Origin: an uncultured Lachnospiraceae bacterium
GTDB lineage: Bacteria; Bacillota; Clostridia; Lachnospirales; Lachnospiraceae
DNA length: 50,793 nt
Assembly: GCA_900316165.1 (NCBI GenBank)
Contig: ONBW01000018.1
Location: 1-50,793, forward strand
Direction of reading: 5' to 3'
A program made the translations under genes and the position numbers. Below are positions 7,580-14,073 of this stretch, piece after piece; the first letter of the stretch is position 1, and each line of letters begins with the position of its first letter. Under the pieces are notes generated by a model. It ran no database searches and was not told the DNA's origin. It saw only the letters and a program-made list of their open reading frames with translations.

Positions 7580-7691
7580 GGCTGCCACAGGCATATGGCG
7601 AACGATTGTTGCGTTTTGTCAGAGGGCCGCAAATAGACGAGCGCGAACAAACAGAAAAACGTGACCTAGTGAGCCGTAGTCTGTGGCAGCC
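7580..7691. ncRNA. candidate structured RNA bounded by an 11-bp perfect inverted repeat
   Basis: GGCTGCCACAG (7580-7590) and CTGTGGCAGCC (7681-7691) are perfect complements that would close a 112-nt domain, filling the gap between the small gene and the convergent licD. The inside is GC-rich compared with other intergenic DNA and contains further short complementary pieces (CTAG pairs, GGCCGC, GCGCG). No promoter or T run is clear, and strand is undecided. It could also be a bidirectional transcription barrier. Confidence 0.4.
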
Positions 7692-7694
7692 AAC

Positions 7695-8540
7695 TTATTT
7701 CTTATAAACTCTCATCCTATGAGTCTGTCTTTTTGACTCTGGTGGAAGTTCCATATAGTTGGTTCCGTATTTCCCACAGAGGTATTCATCGTAGGAGCCG
7801 GGAACGAAGAACTCAGCATCTTCAAAAGGCACTTTCAGTAATTGCCGTGTATTTTTTCCATCGCAGCGCTCACCCATACCACCAGTAACGCAGGTGATAG
7901 AGCCGACGAATTTCGCGGAATCATAATCAGCCACAGAAGCAGCCCATGAACAGAAATCATGGACTATTTTTTTGTTTCCTTTTATTCGCTCGAAGAGAAT
8001 GACCGGGGTCTTTGCTATTTTTCTAAAAAGAGAAGTGCCGTGAAAGCATTTTGCCCTGGAATTCTGGACATCAAACAGGAACTTCTTTCCCTTCTTAACG
8101 ACAGCCTCACACTCGGCGTCAGTTGACGGCCAGCCGTCCTGTGGAAAAATATCGAGAAACAGATGAAGTATCTGGTATTTTTCAGCGATGTAGTCAGAGG
8201 TATCCCTGTCGAGCGAGGTGCTGAGGTCGACCATCTCTGCGAAAGGGATTGAGAGCGTGCCCCTATCGCCTGATAGCACCTGCAGATTATTGCCGATCGG
8301 TTCTTTTTCCACCAGGCTTAAGAACCTCTCATAGTCAGGGCGCGGCATACCGATGTCCACATCGTCATCCCACGGGATAAAACCGTGGTGTCTTATAGCG
8401 CCAAGAAGCGTGCCGCCGACCAGATAGTATCTGAGACCGTGCACGTCACAGTAGGCGGCAAATTTTTTCATCATATCAAGGAGAACCGAGTGAATCTCTT
8501 CGAGAGACAGCGGGGTTCCGTTTATTTTTTCAGTATTCAT
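7695..8540 (-). CDS. LicD family nucleotidyl/phosphocholine transferase
   Basis: About 281 residues. LicD proteins transfer phosphocholine or related groups to cell-surface glycans. The diagnostic nucleotidyltransferase block is clear: GLRYYLVGGTLLGAIRHHGFIPWDDDVDIGMPRPDYERFL, with the G-GS/T motif and the Asp triad in WDDDVDI. C-terminal residues (RVYKK) are basic. ATG 8540 (MNTEKINGTPLSL) is preferred to the ATG four codons upstream, although neither has a good ribosome site. It is solitary and no choline uptake or teichoic-acid genes are nearby, so the acceptor is unknown. Confidence 0.88.
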   Translation of the reverse strand: MNTEKINGTPLSLEEIHSVLLDMMKKFAAYCDVHGLRYYLVGGTLLGAIRHHGFIPWDDDVDIGMPRPDYERFLSLVEKEPIGNNLQVLSGDRGTLSIPFAEMVDLSTSLDRDTSDYIAEKYQILHLFLDIFPQDGWPSTDAECEAVVKKGKKFLFDVQNSRAKCFHGTSLFRKIAKTPVILFERIKGNKKIVHDFCSWAASVADYDSAKFVGSITCVTGGMGERCDGKNTRQLLKVPFEDAEFFVPGSYDEYLCGKYGTNYMELPPESKRQTHRMRVYKK

Positions 8541-8583
8541 GAAAATTATCATAGCATAGCAGCCAAATCATGTAAATAAATAC

Positions 8584-8612
8584 TTGACTAGAACGGGCAA
8601 ATATTATAAAAT
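8584..8612 (+). promoter_or_regulatory. promoter of the tRNA cluster
   Basis: TTGACT (8584-8589) and TAAAAT (8607-8612) with 17 bases between them lie about 27 bases before tRNA-Phe. Confidence 0.6.
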
Positions 8613-8638
8613 ATTTTTTGTTCGCGGCAAGCGGGCAG

Positions 8639-8711
<73 letters not shown>

Positions 8712-8712
8712 C

Positions 8713-8783
8713 GCAGGTGTAGTTCAATGGTAGAACACCAGCCTTCCAAGCTGGATACGTGAGTTCGATTCTCATCACCCGCA
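8713..8783 (+). tRNA. tRNA-Gly (TCC)
   Basis: Cloverleaf with GCAGGTG pairing to CACCCGC (8776-8782), anticodon loop CTTCCAA in a CCAGC/GCTGG stem (anticodon TCC), and a good T-arm GTGAG-TTCGATT-CTCAT. Position 3 is A opposite C at position 70, an unusual mismatch; most bacterial tRNA-Gly have G3-C70. The discriminator appears to be A, although bacterial tRNA-Gly normally has U. Its last three bases are also the first three of the next tRNA. Confidence 0.88.
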
Positions 8784-8852
8784 GGCGTAGTATAGCGGCT
8801 ATTATATCAGCTTCCCAAGCTGAGGATGCGGGTTCGACCCCCGTCGCTTGCT
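8781..8852 (+). tRNA. tRNA-Gly (CCC)
   Basis: GCAGGCG (8781-8787) pairs with CGCTTGC (8845-8851), including one G-T. The anticodon loop TTCCCAA in TCAGC/GCTGA gives CCC. The T-arm GCGGG-TTCGACC-CCCGT is normal and the discriminator T at 8852 fits glycine. The 5' end overlaps the previous tRNA by GCA at 8781-8783. Confidence 0.87.
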
Positions 8853-8867
8853 TTTTATTTTTTCAGT

Positions 8868-8892
8868 ACCGCCATAGGCGGTTATTTTTTTT
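8868..8892 (+). terminator. terminator of the tRNA operon
   Basis: ACCGCC and GGCGGT form a six-pair stem with a three-base loop, followed by TTA and eight T residues. Confidence 0.9.
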
Positions 8893-9109
8893 GCCTTTTT
8901 GAAAAATTAATGCAATTTATCTCACTTTTTTATGGTAGCTGTATTTGATTCGTTTGAAGTAAAAAACAATCCAGAATAAAAACAGGAAGTTCTGCCTGTT
9001 AATAAAAATACCATACTATCCGATACATGTATTGAGAAATATTTTTGCGCCATCAGGGATGCAGCGTATTTTTTACAGATAGTCATAAAAGCACACGGAG
9101 GTACAGATT

Positions 9110-10099
9110 ATGGCAATAGGTTCGGTGGGTTATTCAGGAATTAACCCGTATTCATTCAAGACTCAGACGAAGAAGACCGAAGAGTCAAAGGACACTAAGG
9201 ACACAAAGAAGAGTGAGGAGTCATCGCAGTCAGCCACAGTCACTAACAAGAGCGCATGGGCCACTGAGATGGAAAAGAAGGTGACATCAAAGCAGGATGC
9301 TACTGATAAGACCGACGTTGATCAGAGCGTTTACACGAACGGAAAGACCATCGGAAAGCCGACCCTTTCAAAGAAGGCTGAGGAGTACTACGAGAAGCTG
9401 AAGAAGAAGTTCTCGAATATGGACTTTGTTCTCGTTTCAGAGGATCAGAAGGCGAACGCTCAGGCAAATGCAGCAAGCTATGCTTCTGCAAATAAGAAGA
9501 CCGTCCTTATAAATGAGGATAAGATTGAGCAGATGGCCGCTGATCCTGAATACGCCAGGAAGTACGAGCAGATCATTGAGAATTCAGGAAATCAGCTCGA
9601 CCAGATCAAGAAGGATTTAGAGTCGAAGATGGGCGCCGGAGTTTTAAAAGGCGTTGGAATGCAGGTTCAGGACAATGGAGCCGTAAGTTTCTTTGCCACT
9701 GTAAGAGATCAGAATGCCGCGAGCAACAAGGCATTAGTCAAGAGGCAGGCAGAGAAAAAGGCCGCAAAGAAGGCTGAGGCCAAGAAAGCTGCAAAGAAAG
9801 CCGCGGAGGAGAAGGCAAAGGATAAAGCCACCGAAAAAGCAGCTGAGAAGAAATCCGCGGATAAGACAGATGATACAAGTGATACCGACAGCACGGAAAA
9901 GACCGCCGATGATGACGATTTCGAGTACGTAGAGAAGAATCCGGACAGCTCTGATAAGGGCGAGGTAACGCCTTGGGATATGTATGGCACGAAGACCATC
10001 TATGCCAACTCGGCAGAGGACCTCTATAAAGCTGTTTCTGGTTACTTATCAGGATCTTCGGCTTATGCAACAGGAAATTCAATTAATTACGAGGGCTGA
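9110..10099 (+). CDS. unknown Lys/Ala/Glu-rich protein, translationally coupled to the NifH-like gene
   Basis: A 329-residue protein with GGAGG ahead of ATG. It starts [16 protein letters not shown], then has a Lys/Thr/Ser-rich linker (20-80), a globular core (about 85-205: [26 protein letters not shown], then [25 protein letters not shown]), a long Lys/Ala/Glu helix (205-250), an acidic Asp/Thr tail and a Tyr-rich C-terminus. There is no signal peptide or Cys. I cannot name the function. Its stop overlaps the next ATG by one base (TGATG), so it is in one operon with, and coupled to, the NifH-like reductase. The opening MAIG...SG...Y resembles that of the metalloprotease-like gene at 41464. 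Confidence 0.85.
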   Translation: MAIGSVGYSGINPYSFKTQTKKTEESKDTKDTKKSEESSQSATVTNKSAWATEMEKKVTSKQDATDKTDVDQSVYTNGKTIGKPTLSKKAEEYYEKLKKKFSNMDFVLVSEDQKANAQANAASYASANKKTVLINEDKIEQMAADPEYARKYEQIIENSGNQLDQIKKDLESKMGAGVLKGVGMQVQDNGAVSFFATVRDQNAASNKALVKRQAEKKAAKKAEAKKAAKKAAEEKAKDKATEKAAEKKSADKTDDTSDTDSTEKTADDDDFEYVEKNPDSSDKGEVTPWDMYGTKTIYANSAEDLYKAVSGYLSGSSAYATGNSINYEG

Positions 10100-10848
10100 T
10101 GTATAAATTAGCAGTTTATGGAAAGGGCGGTATCGGCAAGTCGACTATGACGTCGAATCTTGCCGCCGCCTTTTCTTTTTTAGGAAAAAAAGTAATACAG
10201 ATAGGCTGTGATCCGAAGGCAGATTCGACGATGAATCTGCTCGGCGGTGAACAGATAGAACCGGTTATGGATATGCTTCGGGACGAGAGAGATCCTGAGA
10301 GCATTGATGAGATTGCAAAAACGGGCTATGGTGGCGTAGTCTGCATAGAGACAGGCGGACCGACTCCGGGACTCGGGTGTGCTGGAAGAGGCATAATTGC
10401 TACTTTTCAAATATTAAAAGATTTGAAGCTTATTGAGACTGTAAAGCCGGACGTCGTGCTTTTTGATGTTCTTGGTGATGTGGTCTGCGGTGGATTTGCT
10501 GCGCCTATAAGAGAGGGCTATGCTGATGAGGTGATGATCGTCACCTCCGGCGAGAAAATGGCTCTCTACGCCGCAAATAACATCAGCACCGCTGTCAAGA
10601 ATTTCGAGGACAGAAGCTATGCGAAGGTCCGCGGAATCCTTCTCAATAAGCGTAATGTCCCGGATGAGGACGCGAAGGTTAAGGCCTTTGCGGATGAGAG
10701 AGGCATCTCTGTCGTTGGCGTGATCCCGAGGTCGGACGATATTAACCGCGCCGAGGAGCAGGGGATGACTGTCGTGGAGATGAATCCGGAGCTTCCGATA
10801 AGCCAGAAGTTTATTGAACTCGCGAAGATACTCATTGGTGAAGAGTGA
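10099..10848 (+). CDS. NifH/BchL-superfamily ATP-dependent iron protein
   Basis: A 249-residue homologue of nitrogenase iron protein. Such dimers use ATP to pass single electrons from a 4Fe-4S cluster to a NifD/K-type partner. Seen here: the deviant Walker [20 protein letters not shown] (switch region), GLGCAGRGI and [14 protein letters not shown] carrying the two cluster-ligand cysteines, and the MTVVEM C-terminal part. It is shorter than true NifH (~275) and lacks a nif context (no nifDK, nifB, nifEN), so nitrogen fixation is not implied. The start overlaps the stop of the unknown gene upstream; the fused component-1-like gene follows after about 110 bases. It is the only NifH-like gene in the window and may serve all component-1-like proteins here. 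Confidence 0.93.
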   Translation: MYKLAVYGKGGIGKSTMTSNLAAAFSFLGKKVIQIGCDPKADSTMNLLGGEQIEPVMDMLRDERDPESIDEIAKTGYGGVVCIETGGPTPGLGCAGRGIIATFQILKDLKLIETVKPDVVLFDVLGDVVCGGFAAPIREGYADEVMIVTSGEKMALYAANNISTAVKNFEDRSYAKVRGILLNKRNVPDEDAKVKAFADERGISVVGVIPRSDDINRAEEQGMTVVEMNPELPISQKFIELAKILIGEE

Positions 10849-10957
10849 ATTTCTTTGTATGCTTATTGTGTAATATTTCTGTGTGGATTTTTGAAAAATA
10901 AACGTGGTTTATGATTGGAAAAACCTGTTTAATGAAAAGAATAGGAAAGGCTTTTTT

Positions 10958-12715
10958 GTGACTGACGTAGAGGCAAAATATTATACTGCGGAGCAGCTTG
11001 CTGGGAGAATTGTGGATAATAGCTCTGGCTGGATCCCTGAGGATTTCAGGAGCGGACATTCACTTGTCTACTCTTCTCCAGCTACTCTTGCGTTCAATTC
11101 TCCTGGTGCTGAGGGCTTCGGTGTAAAAAGGGCAGCTCTCTCTGTTCCTGAATCAATAGAGCTTATTGTCTCTCCACGCTGCTGTGGTCATATGAGCACC
11201 GACCTTCCGGGTGGCAGAGATGTAAATGAGCGGTTATTTTTCATGGAGCTGAGTGAGATCGACCTTGTGACAGGCCGGTACCTTAAAAAAATTCCGGGTG
11301 AGGTAGAAAAGGCGATTCAGGCGAGAATTGATGCGGGCTTTACAAAGCCTAAGGCTGTGCTTCTGGTATTTACCTGTGTCGACGCACTATTAGGTACCGA
11401 TATGGACGCAATGGCTTCTGGCTGTGAGAAAAAGACTGGTGTAAGAGTTGTCTCCGCGCCGATGTTCGCGCTCACGAGAGAGGGCATGAATCCACCGATG
11501 GTACAGGTGAGGCGGAGCATTTTTTCACTGCTTGAAAAGAGGAAAAGAAATCCGCACGCTGTAAATGTGCTCGGCTCTTTTGGCGGTTTCGACTCTGAGA
11601 GTATGGCAGAGCTTCACAAAATTCTTGCTACTGCCGGGATTACTACGATCAGAACAGTTGCTGACTGCAGCTCCTACGAGGAGTTCCAGAAAATGGCAGA
11701 GGCGAATTTTAATATCGTAATAGATCAGGAAGCCAGAGCCGCTGCCGATGACATGGAAAAGCGCCTTGGAATCGGATATATAGAGCTGCAGAGATTTTAT
11801 GGGAAGGACAGGATTACTTCACAGTATAAGGCGTTTTTGAAGGCAATTGGAGTGGAGGATGCAGGTGTATTCTCGAATCCATCAAATGATTTTTCTGGGA
11901 AAACCTTCGCAATTGGTGAATGCGCAAATGCGATGCCAGTTGAGCTGGCGCTTGCACTTCTGGAATACGGCGGTAAAGTGAGTGAGGTGTTCTGTACTCT
12001 GTCTCAAAGGGATGCCTGGTACATATTGCAAATCTCTCAGAGAAGTCCAAAGACCAGATTTTATTTCAATCAGCATCCTTCGATGATTGGCTTTAAGCCA
12101 GACTCTGATGTAGACATCTGTATAGGTAGGGATGCCTGCTGGTACTATAAGGATGAGCCTGTAAGAAAAATAACCGCAAACCGCGACAGGCAGCCATTCG
12201 GATTTGCGGCGGTAGGGGAACTTTTTAAAGAAATTTCGGATGGAAATCTTTCTCACTTGGAGACCACACCATGGAGCGAGCACCAGCTGGAAAATATCTC
12301 TGACCAGTCTGGCGCAGTTTCTGTAGTTTTCCCAATGGATTCGCTTACTGTAATAATCGATGCCGGTGGCTGCACCGGAAACATCTGTGGCTTCGATGAA
12401 CCGCGGTGGTTTTCGCAGAAAGCGATGATTTTTTCAGCGGGACTGCGTGACATGGACGCAATCATGGGGCGTGACAAGGAGCTTGTCAGAAAAATCAAGG
12501 AAGCAGCGGAGCTTCTGCATCCGTCGTTTATCACGCTTATCGGGACACCTGTGCCTTCAGTTATCGGAACCGACTATGCCGGACTCAAGCACGAGATTGA
12601 AAAGCAGACAGGAATCCCTGTTGCGGCAGTAAATACAAATGGAATGGATGGCCGAGAGAAGGGAATTGAGAAGGCGAAGAAAGCATTAAAAGGGATATTC
12701 CCGGAAAAGGACTAA
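10958..12715 (+). CDS. nitrogenase component 1-like fusion protein (NifD-like plus partial NifK-like module)
   Basis: About 585 residues. GTG 10958 is chosen because AGGAAAGG lies seven bases ahead; the longer frame from GTG 10904 has no ribosome site. Module 1 (roughly residues 1-440) is NifD/E-like: VSPRCCGH and LLVFTCVDALLGTDMDA supply Cys at about 75, 76 and 140, matching cluster-ligand positions, and VLGSFGGFD starts the second domain. Module 2 (about 450-585) repeats the first domain of a partner subunit: VIIDAGGCTGNICGFDEPRW and TLIGTPVPSVIGTDYAGL. That segment is homologous to the N-terminus of the gene at 33938, including GC...FDE.RW and PVP.IIGTD. Co-transcribed with the NifH-like gene. 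Substrate unknown. Confidence 0.85.
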   Translation: MTDVEAKYYTAEQLAGRIVDNSSGWIPEDFRSGHSLVYSSPATLAFNSPGAEGFGVKRAALSVPESIELIVSPRCCGHMSTDLPGGRDVNERLFFMELSEIDLVTGRYLKKIPGEVEKAIQARIDAGFTKPKAVLLVFTCVDALLGTDMDAMASGCEKKTGVRVVSAPMFALTREGMNPPMVQVRRSIFSLLEKRKRNPHAVNVLGSFGGFDSESMAELHKILATAGITTIRTVADCSSYEEFQKMAEANFNIVIDQEARAAADDMEKRLGIGYIELQRFYGKDRITSQYKAFLKAIGVEDAGVFSNPSNDFSGKTFAIGECANAMPVELALALLEYGGKVSEVFCTLSQRDAWYILQISQRSPKTRFYFNQHPSMIGFKPDSDVDICIGRDACWYYKDEPVRKITANRDRQPFGFAAVGELFKEISDGNLSHLETTPWSEHQLENISDQSGAVSVVFPMDSLTVIIDAGGCTGNICGFDEPRWFSQKAMIFSAGLRDMDAIMGRDKELVRKIKEAAELLHPSFITLIGTPVPSVIGTDYAGLKHEIEKQTGIPVAAVNTNGMDGREKGIEKAKKALKGIFPEKD

Positions 12716-12718
12716 ATA

Positions 12719-12747
12719 AAGCGCTGGATTAGAAACTTCCAGCGCTT
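12719..12747 (+). terminator. hairpin after the nitrogenase-like operon
   Basis: AAGCGCTGGA and TCCAGCGCTT form a perfect 10-bp stem with a 9-base loop four bases past the stop codon. There is no clear T run, so it may protect the 3' end or terminate weakly. Confidence 0.55.
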
Positions 12748-13005
12748 ACTCTACTAAAAAAGCGGTTTTCTGCTGGCTGTCAGCCACAGCATCCTTCCGA
12801 ATGCCTATGCGTCGCCGATATACTTAGATCCCCGACGTGGATCCGCCTTAACCCTGGTGAGGGTGAAACATTCTACTTTTTCCCTGTGTAGAAATCAGTA
12901 CAGCTTTTACGTGCCGCCACACGGAACATCAAAGTTCAATACGATAGTAACATGTGAGACAGAAAAAATCAATCTTTTTTGAAATAAAAATTCTTATTAT
13001 TCAGA
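12748..13005. other. unexplained 258-bp gap
   Basis: Holds a GC-rich stretch with the small hairpin GGCTGTCAGCC and several blocks that do not look like decayed housekeeping DNA (CGTCGCCGATATACTTAGATC, then CCCCGACGTGGATCC). One plus-strand frame stays open for about 65 codons without a start codon (SILPNAYASPIYLDPRRGS, then FYVPPHGTSKF) and might be a gene remnant. An RNA on the minus strand is equally possible. I cannot decide. Confidence 0.25.
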
Positions 13006-13968
13006 TCATATATTTAGGCCGCAATTGTTAAAAATCAGGTTACGCTGCACCCTGTATTCGATCATAGTTTTTGCCTTTAGCAGCTTTTTCATATAGCTGT
13101 CGGCACCCTCAAAATGCCAGGCTAGATAAGTCCAGATCTCTTTTATTTTTACAAGAGCATCATGCTCGGAGCTGAAGTGCTTTAGATACTCAGCCTCGAG
13201 TTCAGTCATGAAGCTTTTTAGCTCATCGACATCCATTGGTTTACCGCCTTTTATCTGGCGGGCTAGTGATGGGTCGGCGATCAGGCCGCGCCCAAGCATT
13301 ACGCCGGCCAGATTTTTTTCGCCGAAACGTCCATTAATCTGGTTAAAATCATTTGAACTAAAAATATTCCCATTATAGATGACTGGTGCAGTTGCTGTGT
13401 CCATGGCCTTTTCAAAGGCATCGAGATTCGGGATTCCGTTGTAGAAATCTTCTCTTACGCGGGGATGGATGATGAGCTGCTTGAATGGGTATTTATTGTA
13501 AATCTCAGAAAGTTTCTCCATCTCACTCGCATCTGAATATCCGATTCTGGTTTTTATAGAAATGAGCTTGGCGTCGTCACCTAAGGCGTCGAAGACCTGG
13601 TCGAAGAAGTCGTTTAATTTTTCAGGGAAAAGTAAGAAGCCGGCGCCACGCCCTTTGGCGGTGACTGTGCCAGATGGGCAGCCGAGGTTCAGGTTTATCT
13701 CCTCATATCCCAGCGTGCGCAGCTTTTTAAAGATCCAGATAAAATTCTCGGCGTGGTTGGTAAGGACCTGCGGCACGAGTTTTATTTCGCTGTTGTTTTC
13801 CGGTGCGACGTCGCGCATGTCCCTTTTCTTCACGTTATTGTCGGAGTAAATCCCGATAAACGGCGAAAAATAACAGTCCACCCCGCCGAAATATCTGTGG
13901 TGGAGATTTCTGTATATGTAGTTTGTAATGCCCTCCATTGGAGCGGCCTCGAGAGTCAGATTCTGCAT
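13006..13968 (-). CDS. tRNA-dihydrouridine synthase family protein
   Basis: A 320-residue flavoenzyme that reduces uridines in the tRNA D-loop using NADPH. MQNLTLEAAPMEGITNYIYRN is the typical opening of the FMN-binding TIM barrel; VPQVLTNHAENF, INLNLGCPSGTVTAKGRGAGF (with the catalytic Cys in GCP), SIKTRIGYSDASE and IIHPRVREDFY are standard Dus blocks, and VMLGRGLIADPSL ends the phosphate-binding site. It is divergent from hypF and interrupts the two plus-strand nitrogenase-like/hyp groups. Subfamily (DusB- versus DusC-like) not assigned. Confidence 0.9.
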   Translation of the reverse strand: MQNLTLEAAPMEGITNYIYRNLHHRYFGGVDCYFSPFIGIYSDNNVKKRDMRDVAPENNSEIKLVPQVLTNHAENFIWIFKKLRTLGYEEINLNLGCPSGTVTAKGRGAGFLLFPEKLNDFFDQVFDALGDDAKLISIKTRIGYSDASEMEKLSEIYNKYPFKQLIIHPRVREDFYNGIPNLDAFEKAMDTATAPVIYNGNIFSSNDFNQINGRFGEKNLAGVMLGRGLIADPSLARQIKGGKPMDVDELKSFMTELEAEYLKHFSSEHDALVKIKEIWTYLAWHFEGADSYMKKLLKAKTMIEYRVQRNLIFNNCGLNI

Positions 13969-14038
13969 TTTTTATTCCTTTAGATGTGAGACATTTTATC
14001 ATAGACTCAATGTTTTTACCATGTCGTTTGTTACGCGA

Positions 14039-14067
14039 TTGCGTTTTTTAGTACCTGACTGTATAAT
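14039..14067 (+). promoter_or_regulatory. hypF promoter, positioned for a leaderless transcript
   Basis: TTGCGT (14039-14044), 17 bases, then a perfect TATAAT (14062-14067). Only six bases separate the -10 box from the hypF ATG at 14074, so the expected transcription start falls on or next to the start codon. Confidence 0.65.
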
Positions 14068-14073
14068 AATTTC

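Noticed and set aside
9709-10082. Two long minus-strand frames, Ser/Phe- and Arg/Pro-rich
   Set aside because: They are shadows of the Lys/Ala-rich repeats of the plus-strand gene at 9110.
10099-12715. Nitrogen fixation genes
   Set aside because: NifH homology is real, but there is no nifDK pair, no nifB, nifE or nifN, and the component-1-like proteins are too divergent to call nitrogenase.
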